From JL08 sp039969355 (GTDB lineage Bacteria; Pseudomonadota; Alphaproteobacteria; Rhodobacterales; Rhodobacteraceae): 64,000 nt of DNA. Made by a program: the position numbers and the translations under genes. The DNA lies in contig JBDVOA010000029.1 of NCBI GenBank assembly GCA_039969355.1, positions 310,001-374,000 of the forward strand, in the 5' to 3' direction. The notes below the pieces were generated by a model. The model saw only the letters and a program-made list of their open reading frames with translations, was not told the DNA's origin and ran no database searches. This document shows positions 53,520 to 61,270 of the stretch, one piece after another. Numbering within the stretch: the stretch's first letter is position 1; the number at the start of each line of letters is the position of its first letter.

Positions 53520-53528
53520 CCTTCGACT

Positions 53529-53542
53529 AACCAACGTTGGTT
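53529..53542. repeat. Perfect 14-bp palindrome next to the CtrA box
   Basis: AACCAACGTTGGTT is a perfect palindrome 9 bp beyond the CtrA box, 83-96 bp upstream of the PAS-protein start and between it and regB. A short run of T follows on the plus strand. It could be an operator for a second regulator; as a hairpin it has a short even dyad without loop, so a terminator role is unlikely. Confidence 0.5.
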
Positions 53543-53571
53543 TTGCGGATTGCTGCGTATCAACTCGCCAG

Positions 53572-54972
53572 TCAGATTGAAATCGGTTGGTTGGGGCCGG
53601 AAAGAAGATCAATGTTTTCTGATGTTTGGGCATCAATTGATTGACGTGGCCATACCACCATCACGATGGCGCCTCTCCGCTCATGGGTTGCTTTGTCCTG
53701 CTTGTGAGAGTCGACGCCATTGGCAAAGCTCAATTCGGCACCCGACCGTTCCAGCAGTGTTTTGGCGATGAACAATCCCAGACCCATCCCTTCGTATTCC
53801 GGGCGTGTGCCCTGATCGGCTGCGGTCTTGCGCTTGCGCATAAATGGGTCACCAATACGACCGATAAGCTGAGGCGCAAATCCGCGACCATCATCGACGA
53901 TGCGCACAGTAATCGTGCTTTCTGTCCACCCGGTTTCGATCCAGACGTTGTTTTTAGCAAAATCCACGGCATTCTGGATTAGATTTCTTAGCCCGTGGAT
54001 CATTTCGGGTCGTCGCAGTACTGACGGTGGCCTGCCTTCGCTCTCGGTCCCAGGTAGCTCTTCAAAGTGAACGGATTTGCCCCTGTTCAGATGAGGTTCG
54101 GCAGCTTCCCTTATGACTGTGGGCAGGGGGGCCTGTCTGAGATGCAAGTCGTCTTTTCCGGCGCGCCCCATGTCACGCAGAATATCGCGACATCTTTCGG
54201 TTTGTTCGCGGATCAGGGCCGCGTCTTCACGCAGTTCTGGTTGCTGTTCCAGCTCTTCTATCAGCTCGGCACTGGCCAGCTTGATGGTGGCTAATGGTGT
54301 ACCCAATTCGTGTGCCGCCGCGGCGACAACTCCGCCCAGGTCGGTAAGTTTCTGTTCGCGTGCCAGCGCCATCTGCGTCGCAGCCAACGCATCTGACATG
54401 GTATTCATTTCTGACGTAACGCGCCGCGAATAGACCGACAGAAAGATGATCGCGATGACGATGGCAACCCAGTTGCCAAACACAAAGATGTCGGGAATGC
54501 GCAATATGAACCCCAACTCCGTGCGCAGCGGAAAATGGAATGCCGCCAATACGGTTGCAATGACAATGGCAGTGCTGGCAAGAAGAATTGTCGAGCGTAG
54601 TGTCAGAACCGCGGCGGAAATCGTCACCGGCCCCAGTAACAATATCGCGAATGGATTGTGAAGACCGCCTGTCAGGTAAAGCAGAATGCTCAGCTGAAGC
54701 AGGTCAAACAAGATCATCAAGAAGTTCTCTGTTTCGGACAATCGGGTGTTTTCGGGAAACACGGATATGGCTATGAGGTTGCCAATCACCGAAACGCCAA
54801 CTGTCAGGTAACACAGGCCCAATTCCAGCTGCAGACCATAGAGATGCTGTGCGACGGTGATCGCGATTAACTGCCCTGCGATTGCCACCCAGCGCAACAG
54901 GATCATCGTACGCAGGCGGATCCAGCTACTGCGCTGGCGATCCGAGAATAAACCTGTATTGGAATCGGTCAT
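53572..54972 (-). CDS. regB: Redox sensor histidine kinase RegB/PrrB
   Basis: A 466-residue membrane kinase. Six spans cover residues about 20-180, with the quinone-sensing string GGLHNPFA (102-109) between spans 3 and 4. The H-box is AAAHELGTPLATIKLA with His221; the redox cysteine is Cys261 in QTERCRDILRDMG, the residue whose oxidation shuts RegB off. ATPase strings NLIQNAVDFA, DDGRGF and GMGLGLFIAKTLL follow. It phosphorylates RegA to control respiration, photosynthesis and carbon/nitrogen fixation genes in related bacteria. Divergent from senC-regA. Confidence 0.95.
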   Translation of the reverse strand: MTDSNTGLFSDRQRSSWIRLRTMILLRWVAIAGQLIAITVAQHLYGLQLELGLCYLTVGVSVIGNLIAISVFPENTRLSETENFLMILFDLLQLSILLYLTGGLHNPFAILLLGPVTISAAVLTLRSTILLASTAIVIATVLAAFHFPLRTELGFILRIPDIFVFGNWVAIVIAIIFLSVYSRRVTSEMNTMSDALAATQMALAREQKLTDLGGVVAAAAHELGTPLATIKLASAELIEELEQQPELREDAALIREQTERCRDILRDMGRAGKDDLHLRQAPLPTVIREAAEPHLNRGKSVHFEELPGTESEGRPPSVLRRPEMIHGLRNLIQNAVDFAKNNVWIETGWTESTITVRIVDDGRGFAPQLIGRIGDPFMRKRKTAADQGTRPEYEGMGLGLFIAKTLLERSGAELSFANGVDSHKQDKATHERRGAIVMVVWPRQSIDAQTSENIDLLSGPNQPISI

Positions 54973-55062
54973 TGCGACCCTATGTCTGTTGCATCAACTT
55001 TCTTGATTGATAGATGTCACGCCACGACCGATCAACTGTATTGCCGACAAAGGACGCTTCTG

Positions 55063-55683
55063 ATGATGAGAGTGCTTGCCACTGCTGCTACTGTTGCTGT
55101 TGCCGGAGGTGTGGGCGCAATGTGGTTTCTGACCCAGCGGTCGGCTGGTGATGATCAGTTCGCACAGTGTCGGTCCAGTCAGGTCGCAGGTGGCGCGGAA
55201 TCGATAGGCGGCCCGTTTGAGTTGGTTAATGCCGAGGGCCTAACCGTGACAAACGCCGATGTAATTACGCGGCCCTCGCTGGTTTATTTCGGTTATACAT
55301 TTTGCCCGGATGTCTGCCCGCTGGATGTGTCACGTAATGTCGAGGCGGTGGATGTGTTAGAGCAAGGTGGAAAAACGGTTACGCCTGTTTTCATTTCAAT
55401 CGATCCCGAACGTGACACACCGGAAGTAGTGGGTGAGTTTGCTGAAAACCATCATGAGCGCATGATCGGGCTGACCGGATCGCCCGAACAGGTCAAGGCG
55501 GCAAGCCTTGCCTACAAAACCTACTACAAGGCGCACCCGGCTGAGGACGAATACTACCTCGTGGATCATTCGACGTTCAGCTATCTGGTGTTGCCGGAAC
55601 ATGGTTTTGTAGAGTTTTTTAGGCGTGACATCGGGCCTGAGGACATGGCTGAAAAAATCGGTTGTTTTCTGGATGCTGTGTAG
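55063..55683 (+). CDS. senC: SCO1/SenC/PrrC copper protein
   Basis: A 206-residue membrane-anchored SCO protein. One N-terminal span (VLATAATVAVAGGVGAMWFL) leads to a periplasmic thioredoxin-like domain with copper ligands Cys81 and Cys85 in YTFCPDVCPLD and the histidine in YLVDHSTFSYL. It helps place CuA in cytochrome c oxidase and in this operon is linked to RegB signalling (PrrC). ATG 55063 has AGGA eight bases upstream and is favoured over an ATG at 54982. It starts 90 bp from the divergent regB. Confidence 0.94.
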   Translation: MMRVLATAATVAVAGGVGAMWFLTQRSAGDDQFAQCRSSQVAGGAESIGGPFELVNAEGLTVTNADVITRPSLVYFGYTFCPDVCPLDVSRNVEAVDVLEQGGKTVTPVFISIDPERDTPEVVGEFAENHHERMIGLTGSPEQVKAASLAYKTYYKAHPAEDEYYLVDHSTFSYLVLPEHGFVEFFRRDIGPEDMAEKIGCFLDAV

Positions 55684-55697
55684 ATGCGTGTACGCAT
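55684..55697. promoter_or_regulatory. Dyad element in front of regA
   Basis: ATGCGT-GT-ACGCAT is a 6-bp perfect dyad with a 2-base centre, starting at the base after the senC stop and ending just before the -35 box of the proposed regA promoter. The position suits an operator; a hairpin with a 2-base loop is sterically unlikely. Confidence 0.4.
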
Positions 55698-55726
55698 TTG
55701 ACGTCCGGGCTTAAGCGGTTGATACT
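55698..55726 (+). promoter_or_regulatory. Likely sigma-70-type promoter of regA
   Basis: TTGACG (55698-55703) and GATACT (55721-55726) are separated by exactly 17 bp, 38 bp upstream of the regA start codon. The -35 box matches 5 of 6 and the -10 box 4 of 6 consensus positions. It would let regA be expressed independently of senC. Confidence 0.5.
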
Positions 55727-55763
55727 CTTTCGGGAAACTTCAATTGCTTAAGAAGGGGCCCCA

Positions 55764-56318
55764 ATGGCCGGACCAACGTTGCAGGAAATTGGACCAGACA
55801 AGACGTTGTTGCTTGTTGATGATGACGAACCGTTTCTGCGCCGGTTGGCCAAAGCGATGGAGAAGCGCGGTTTTGAAGTCGAAACAGCCGATTCCGTTGC
55901 TGCTGGCAAGGCCATTGCAACAGCGCGGCCCTCTGCCTATGCGGTCGTTGATTTGAGACTTCAGGACGGTAATGGGTTGGATGTGGTTGAAGTCTTGCGC
56001 GAAAGGCGACCCGACAGCCGGGTGGTTGTACTTACTGGATACGGCGCGATTGCAACCGCGGTAGCCGCGGTAAAGATCGGAGCTACTGATTATTTGTCCA
56101 AGCCAGCAGATGCATCAGACGTTACCAATGCGCTACTGGCAAGCGGTGATGATCTGCCGCCGCCACCGGAAAACCCGATGAGTGCGGATCGGGTGCGCTG
56201 GGAACATATTCAAAGAGTATATGAATTATGTGATCGCAACGTCAGCGAGACTGCCCGACGCCTTAACATGCACCGTCGGACGTTGCAGCGCATTCTGGCC
56301 AAACGTTCACCGCGTTAA
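55764..56318 (+). CDS. regA: Global redox response regulator RegA/PrrA/ActR
   Basis: A 184-residue response regulator with receiver (acidic pocket LLVDDDEP, phosphoacceptor Asp63 in AYAVVDLRLQDGNGLD, lysine LSKPAD) and a Fis-type helix-turn-helix at the C-terminus (NVSETARRLNMHRRTLQRIL), the strongly conserved RegA DNA-reading helix. The Pro-rich linker LPPPPENP lies between. It is the cognate regulator of RegB and is 80 bp downstream of senC, with its own likely promoter. Confidence 0.97.
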   Translation: MAGPTLQEIGPDKTLLLVDDDEPFLRRLAKAMEKRGFEVETADSVAAGKAIATARPSAYAVVDLRLQDGNGLDVVEVLRERRPDSRVVVLTGYGAIATAVAAVKIGATDYLSKPADASDVTNALLASGDDLPPPPENPMSADRVRWEHIQRVYELCDRNVSETARRLNMHRRTLQRILAKRSPR

Positions 56319-56321
56319 GCG

Positions 56322-56807
56322 TTACAGATCATAACGTTTGCTGATTTTGCCGACGACCGATCCGTTGTCCAGCCTCACGGACTCGTCATGGTGCCAGTCG
56401 CGAAAGCCCCGGCTTTGATAATAGGTCAACCCACCGGCGTTGTCGGCGCGGATTGTGGCGTTGATCCAGATATATCCCATTTTATTGGCGGCCTTCGCAG
56501 TCGCGGAGAACAAGGCAGATCCGATGCCCAACCCGGTGCGTCCGATCTGAACGAATGTCGCGATGTCGCAAGCCTCTGGTGGCAATTCGGCGTGGGGGGC
56601 GATCCATTGAAATCCGACGATGCGTTCTTGAGTGTCCGCCGCGATATGCCAGGCAGAACGGTCGGCTTCTGTGGCCATCCATTCTGCAATATCCTGACCG
56701 GTTACTGGTCGGGTCAGCGCGGTCGTGCCACCTTTCTTGATAATCTCATTCAACAGCTGGGCCATATCAGGGGCATCCAGCGCAATCGCTAGGCGTGTTG
56801 TGATCAT
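56322..56807 (-). CDS. GNAT family N-acetyltransferase
   Basis: A 161-residue acyl-CoA N-acyltransferase. The acetyl-CoA loop is QIGRTGLGIGSALFSATAKAA, followed by the terminal string IRADNAGGLTYYQSRGFRDW. Substrate unknown. It overlaps the HD-hydrolase stop/start by 4 bp (leftward pair) and converges on regA with 3 bp between stops. Confidence 0.85.
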   Translation of the reverse strand: MITTRLAIALDAPDMAQLLNEIIKKGGTTALTRPVTGQDIAEWMATEADRSAWHIAADTQERIVGFQWIAPHAELPPEACDIATFVQIGRTGLGIGSALFSATAKAANKMGYIWINATIRADNAGGLTYYQSRGFRDWHHDESVRLDNGSVVGKISKRYDL

Positions 56808-57403
56808 GTCATTTTGCTTAACAGGGCCACGTAGCGCGCATTGAAGTCATTTCGTGTTTCAACGGGCGAGCGCAGAACAATAGACAACTCTGCAATGACT
56901 TTTTGATCTGGCCGACCAAACAGCCTTGTGGCTTCGGATTCCGAGAACCCGGCGATTTGCGTCGCCTCCATCCACGCGCTTATCTTGTCAGCCTTTTTGA
57001 TCTGTTTTTTGATGTTTGCGGGGATGGTCGCAGGCAATCCAAACCGAAGATGCACCGCTGCGGTCAGCCGATCGTCCAATTCGCCATATCCGGGCCCAAC
57101 GGCTAATTTAACAGGCGAAATCATGTCCCCGATCACATATTCCGGCGCATCATGCAACAGCGCCGCAAGTTTCCATTTCGCCGGTGCTTTGGGGCTGATG
57201 CGGCCAAAAAGCGTCTCTACCAAAAGGGAATGTTCGGCTACGGAATAGGCAAAGTCTCCATGGGTTTGCCCATTCCAGCGCGCAACAAAGGCCAGCCCGT
57301 GGGCAATATCTTCGATCTCGATGTCCACAGGCGTCGGATCCAGCAGGTCCAGCCGGCGGCCTGATAACATGCGTTGCCATGCGCGGGGTTGTTTCTGGGC
57401 CAT
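56804..57403 (-). CDS. HD-domain phosphohydrolase (YfbR-like 5'-nucleotidase type)
   Basis: A 199-residue HD hydrolase with the metal ligands in AYSVAEHSLLVETLF (His), LAALLHDAPEYVIGDM (His-Asp) and a later Asp. This pattern fits the YfbR family of dNMP 5'-nucleotidases. ATG 57403 (MAQKQPRAWQRM) follows AGGAG at six bases and is preferred over an ATG five codons up. It is divergent from the small secreted-protein gene at 57600 across 196 bp and coupled to the GNAT gene. Confidence 0.87.
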   Translation of the reverse strand: MAQKQPRAWQRMLSGRRLDLLDPTPVDIEIEDIAHGLAFVARWNGQTHGDFAYSVAEHSLLVETLFGRISPKAPAKWKLAALLHDAPEYVIGDMISPVKLAVGPGYGELDDRLTAAVHLRFGLPATIPANIKKQIKKADKISAWMEATQIAGFSESEATRLFGRPDQKVIAELSIVLRSPVETRNDFNARYVALLSKMT

Positions 57404-57549
57404 TGGTTTCTCCTGCAAGCTGACGTCTGGTTATCGATGCCTGATTGGGCGTGCAAACGCTAAACACGCCAAATGCACGGGTTCGTGTCTGGTTGTTTAT
57501 CGTAAATGCCGCCTCAGCTGCCCATCTATAGAGCACGAAATCTGAAACC

Positions 57550-57580
57550 GGGCGCCTTAGCGTTCCACCATTGGGCGCCC
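57550..57580. repeat. GC-rich inverted repeat in the leader of the 57600 gene
   Basis: GGGCGCC (57550-57556) and GGCGCCC (57574-57580) pair across 17 bases, 19 bp upstream of the start codon and just before the AAGGAG ribosome site of the small secreted-protein gene. It may form an mRNA hairpin near the ribosome site; no riboswitch class is recognisable. Confidence 0.35.
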
Positions 57581-57599
57581 TAATCCAAGGAGTGATCCA

Positions 57600-57908
57600 A
57601 TGTTCAAGAGATTGATTTGCGCGGCAGTTGTATTTGGCGCGGCAGCGACAGCGCCGCCTGCATTTGCTCAAAGCCAGCAATGCATGTCGCGATCTGAACT
57701 GATTGAAGTGCTGAAAACCCAATACAAAGAGAACCTGTCCGGAGGCGGATTGCAAAATGAACAACATCTGCTGGAAGTTTGGTCGTCCGAGCAAACGGGT
57801 AGTTTCACGGTTTTTATCACGCGTACAGACGGAATTAGCTGCGTGATGGCGACCGGCAGTAACTGGAATAGCACGGCTCAACACGTCAAGAAAGGCGTCT
57901 CCAGTTAA
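57600..57908 (+). CDS. Small secreted protein of unknown function
   Basis: A 102-residue protein with a Sec signal peptide (MFKRLICAAVVFGAAATAPPAFA, cleavage AFA-QS). The mature 79 residues include two cysteines (Cys28 and one in DGISCVMATG) that could form a disulfide, and the string LTVF-like tail GSFTVFITRTDG. It resembles a widespread roseobacter family of short exported proteins found near ahcY, but ahcY is not here and the family has no known role. ATG follows AAGGAG. It converges on the FGE-fold gene with 28 bp between stops. Confidence 0.8.
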   Translation: MFKRLICAAVVFGAAATAPPAFAQSQQCMSRSELIEVLKTQYKENLSGGGLQNEQHLLEVWSSEQTGSFTVFITRTDGISCVMATGSNWNSTAQHVKKGVSS

Positions 57909-57936
57909 GTCCGACTGCCTGTCGAAACGGTGCCCA

Positions 57937-58740
57937 TCATTCCGGATCGCGAAGCACACGAAACCCGACCGCTGAATTGCGCAAAATGATGCGGTCGGCC
58001 CATTGGCCATCGTTGCGAAAATGATTGGGGTACGGAACCACCCATGACGCACCGCGAAAGAGGGCGTTGGAGCAGTCGCCTTTGTTGCACGTATTGGTCC
58101 ATTGGAACACGTTGCCGACCGCGTCGTAAATTCCCGTGGGATTGGGTGGAAAAGCCCTTACCGGTGAGGTGTAGGCATAGCCATCATCGCAGGCCAGAAT
58201 ATCTCGTTCGTCTTCGGGAAACGCCGCTTTGAAATTGACATCCGCAGCGTTGGCGCGTGCGCAGACTTCTGAAAAGTCATCACCCCACCAAAACGCCGAT
58301 TCCGCACCGGCAGCCGTTGCGGCGACCGATTCCTCATACGTCGGGAGGCGATAAAACTGCCCGGTCTTTTCGCTGAGCCAATCCGCGTATGCTGTTGCTT
58401 CCAGCCAATTCATACAAACCGCCGGATGATCGTCCTCTTGCTGAAAACCAGGGTCTTCCCAACCTTTCCCCTCTTCGTTCTTCCAGCGTTTCTTGAAACG
58501 AATGTAGCAGTTTTCGTCGCCCGGAATTCCGGCTTCTCCGGCAAAAGCAGCGAATTGAGCGCGCGTAACCAATGTCGTGCCAATTGCCGCGCCATTGTCG
58601 AGTACGATGAGTTCGGGACAGTCTTCGCAATCAGAGAATACGGTTCCCGGCGCGTCCTGCGCCGAGACTGAGCCGCCAACTGACAGGGTCAAAAGAGCAA
58701 AAAAAGGCCCAAAGAAGCCTCGTGAAAAAACTCGGATCAT
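57937..58740 (-). CDS. Secreted formylglycine-generating-enzyme-fold protein, catalytic Cys missing (1)
   Basis: A 267-residue exported protein: signal peptide (residues 1-27, cleavage SVSA-QD), then a SUMF1/FGE-sulfatase domain. Family strings are HPAVCMNWLEATAYADWLSEKTG, FYRLPTYEESVAATAAGA, NPTGIYDAVGNVFQWTNTC and the end RGASWVVPY...VGFRVLRD. True FGE needs cysteine after the RGGSW motif; here it reads RGASWVVPY, so oxidation of sulfatases is unlikely and a binding or structural role is inferred. Seven further cysteines (first pair CEDCPEL) suggest disulfides. Last of the caspase-FGE-FGE unit with a 4-bp overlap upstream. The mature start pattern DC-x-DCPE is shared with the next gene. Confidence 0.85.
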   Translation of the reverse strand: MIRVFSRGFFGPFFALLTLSVGGSVSAQDAPGTVFSDCEDCPELIVLDNGAAIGTTLVTRAQFAAFAGEAGIPGDENCYIRFKKRWKNEEGKGWEDPGFQQEDDHPAVCMNWLEATAYADWLSEKTGQFYRLPTYEESVAATAAGAESAFWWGDDFSEVCARANAADVNFKAAFPEDERDILACDDGYAYTSPVRAFPPNPTGIYDAVGNVFQWTNTCNKGDCSNALFRGASWVVPYPNHFRNDGQWADRIILRNSAVGFRVLRDPE

Positions 58741-59438
58741 TCGAACTCCCGCACCACCCGGATGCCATATGTATTGAACGGTACATCGACCGCATTAAAA
58801 ACCTTTTTGCTCAAGCGCAGGTCTGACGGCGGGCTGGACCAGCCACCACTCAGCAGATAACGCTCTTTACAATCAGCCGCGACGCAATCGGTTGTCCAGA
58901 TCCAGACATTGCCCAGTGCATCAAGCAGATTAAATGGATTCGCCGCGTAGGTGTCTACCGGCGTGGTGCCGATTGCGTCCAACGCCCGACCACACCCAAG
59001 GCATGTTGCGCGATCCCGCCCGACCTGCTGGCCCCACCAATAGTTCGTGGTCGTCGCGGCCCTTACGGCATAATCAAGCTCTTCTCTAGTAGGGAGGCGG
59101 TAGTCGCGCCCGGTCTTCTCGCTAAGCCAGCGCGCGTAAACTTGCGCCCCTTCGAAGGTGACACAGGTGACGGGGTGGCGTGGTCCCTGCTCAAAATCGG
59201 GGTAGTTCCACTTACACCCCCATCCGGTGTTTCGATATCCTGTGTTCTCTACGAATGCGCGGAACTCTGACACCATCACAGGCGCGCGACTCATGTAGAG
59301 GCCGTTGGGCAAGATCACCATTTCCGGGCAATCCTTGCAGTCTTTTTCTACGCGCAACTCTGGTGTTGGCAGCAGCAATTGCGCTTGCGCCGCAGTGGCC
59401 AAAAGCAAGAGTAGCGCTGCCTGTAATAACACCCTCAA
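58737..59438 (-). CDS. Secreted formylglycine-generating-enzyme-fold protein, catalytic Cys missing (2)
   Basis: A 233-residue exported paralogue of the next gene. Signal peptide 1-19 (LLQAALLLLLATAAQA, cleavage AQA-QL); mature part begins with KDCKDCPEMVILPNG. SUMF1-fold strings: HPVTCVTFEGAQVYARWLSEKTG, YRLPTREELDYAVRAA, NPFNLLDALGNVWIWTTDC. The end reads LLSGGWSSPPSD, where FGE would have a cysteine after GGSW, so catalysis is not expected. Several Cys (ATCLGCGRA, TDCVAADCKE) point to disulfide stabilisation. It overlaps the caspase gene and its paralogue by 4 bp each. Confidence 0.85.
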   Translation of the reverse strand: MRVLLQAALLLLLATAAQAQLLLPTPELRVEKDCKDCPEMVILPNGLYMSRAPVMVSEFRAFVENTGYRNTGWGCKWNYPDFEQGPRHPVTCVTFEGAQVYARWLSEKTGRDYRLPTREELDYAVRAATTTNYWWGQQVGRDRATCLGCGRALDAIGTTPVDTYAANPFNLLDALGNVWIWTTDCVAADCKERYLLSGGWSSPPSDLRLSKKVFNAVDVPFNTYGIRVVREFE

Positions 59439-61222
59439 TTGCCAAGGCTCCGCAATACCGGTTCTGCGCCTTCAACGCCAAGTGTCACCGCGACTGTTAG
59501 CAGGCTTCGCGCCTTTGCCAGGTTGCGTTCACCCCCCAATCCGTCGCGGTAGAGAATGCCAAGATTGGCCATCGCCAGACCATTTCCAAGATCAGCCGCC
59601 CGGTCCAGCCACTCGCGGGCCATCTCGTCATTCTTGCGAAGGCCCTGCCCGGACGTCAGCATGATGCCGGTTGCCGTCAGTGCGTAACTGTCACCCAAAG
59701 CGGCGGCGGATAGCAGCAAGTCAACGGTTTGCGTGGGCGTCAGCCGCCCGGTCTGCGTCGCGTCGATTGTTGCCTGATAATTGCGCATCGCACGCCGGGT
59801 TGCTGGGTCCAGAACGCCCGAAATGTCAGTGACCTGATGGCCAAGAGCGTTCAGCCCGTATTGAATGAACTGCACCGGTATCTGGGTGATCTTGCGCTTG
59901 ATTTCATGTTCCAATCGGACGTCGCTAACGTCTTCGGGCGCTTCGCCGCCGGTGAATTTGGCTACAATCTCTTCGGCACGTAGTGCCGCCTCTAACCTGT
60001 CACTAGCGAGATCGGAAAACGGTCCGTCGCTGTAAATCGAAAGAAACGTTCTGAAGTCTGTGGGCGCGCGGGATAGTGAGATTGAACGCCAATGCATTTC
60101 CTCAAGCGACATCTGGTCCCGGGCAATCTGATCGCGCAAGTCCTGCAATTCCGTGCGCGCAATTTGTGAGAGCAGACCGTCAGGGTGATCGGTGAGGAAT
60201 TCTGTCCATTTGTCTACGGTGTTGGCGGCCCGCGCCAGCACAAAGCTGGACTGAGTTTCGCTGGCGCGCTCTTCGGCCTTTTCGAGCGCGTTTACTTTCA
60301 ATTTGGCGACCGATGCAAAATTGCCATCCGGAAAGTCCCGTAAAAACGCGGCATAATCTTCGCGTTGGTTTGACTTGGAGATAGCCTGCCACGCCTCAAC
60401 TTCATTGCGGCTTGCGCTGTCGAGCCGTTGCAGCGTGCTATTCTCGTCAAAAAAGAACCTTCCGATCAGCGAGTTATTTTCCCATGGCAATTGTCGCTGC
60501 TCGGTTGTTTCAAAAACGTCGCGGCGCACATCTGCCATCATCAACCGGATATCGATGTTGGGTGTGGAGATGTGCTGAAGCAGCGCAGCGGTGAACGGGC
60601 TGTTGCGTCCTTCCCCATCATAGGCGACATTTCCCGGCGCCGTGGCAAATGCGATGTATGATCCGCCGTCTGCACGCACCCGCGCCAGCCCGCGTCCAAA
60701 TCCGTTTTGCTGTTCGCCAATCGGAATGTCGCTGGTCAGCGGATTGTCACGGCACGCGTCCAAAAGCACGATTGACGTGTCTGTAAACTGGTTCATCAGG
60801 CCGACAATTCTGTTCACCGTGATGGTTTCGCCGGCAAAATCAAGCCCGCGCGCAATTCGCGCATCCACTGGAATAAGATGGTTTTCGTCATTCACCTGGA
60901 CGCCGTGACCGGCATAAAAGAACAGCGACGTGTTCGCCCCTTCCATCGTATTTGCAAAGTCCAGGAGCGACGCGCGAAAGGCGCGCAAGCTGAGGTCGGT
61001 GGCAAGAATAACCTCAAACCCCAGATCCTGAAGCTTTGCGGCCATGTCCTGTGCGTCATTTGCCGGGTTCTTAAGTTGCCCCAATGCGCCCTGATACGCC
61101 GAATTGCCGACGACAAAGGCCACACGTTTGCCCGAGCCCGTGCCTCCGCTTTGCGCGAAAGCTGCAAAGGTCAAACCGAGAATCAGCAAAAAAGACGTAG
61201 TTAATGCTCTCAACAGGGCCAT
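59435..61222 (-). CDS. Secreted caspase-like protease (peptidase C14) with PG-binding and Sel1 segments
   Basis: A 595-residue protein. Signal peptide 1-23 (cleavage AFA-QS). Caspase p20-like domain about 30-255 with catalytic His106 (FFYAGHGVQ) and Cys157 (VLLDACRDNP), and NPANDAQDMAAKLQDLGFEV as family string. Helical TPR-like linker about 260-410. Peptidoglycan-binding-like fold about 440-510 (QYGLNALGHQVTDISGVLDP). About two Sel1 repeats 520-595 (ALGDSYALTATGIMLTSGQG; NGLAMANLGILYRDGLGG). Both catalytic residues are present. It is coupled to two FGE-fold genes by ATGA overlaps. Such bacterial caspase homologues are diverse; substrate and trigger here are unknown. Confidence 0.9.
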   Translation of the reverse strand: MALLRALTTSFLLILGLTFAAFAQSGGTGSGKRVAFVVGNSAYQGALGQLKNPANDAQDMAAKLQDLGFEVILATDLSLRAFRASLLDFANTMEGANTSLFFYAGHGVQVNDENHLIPVDARIARGLDFAGETITVNRIVGLMNQFTDTSIVLLDACRDNPLTSDIPIGEQQNGFGRGLARVRADGGSYIAFATAPGNVAYDGEGRNSPFTAALLQHISTPNIDIRLMMADVRRDVFETTEQRQLPWENNSLIGRFFFDENSTLQRLDSASRNEVEAWQAISKSNQREDYAAFLRDFPDGNFASVAKLKVNALEKAEERASETQSSFVLARAANTVDKWTEFLTDHPDGLLSQIARTELQDLRDQIARDQMSLEEMHWRSISLSRAPTDFRTFLSIYSDGPFSDLASDRLEAALRAEEIVAKFTGGEAPEDVSDVRLEHEIKRKITQIPVQFIQYGLNALGHQVTDISGVLDPATRRAMRNYQATIDATQTGRLTPTQTVDLLLSAAALGDSYALTATGIMLTSGQGLRKNDEMAREWLDRAADLGNGLAMANLGILYRDGLGGERNLAKARSLLTVAVTLGVEGAEPVLRSLGN

Positions 61223-61270
61223 CCGAATTCAGTAACACAGAATTTCAATAACGATTAATCAATGTCTTCA

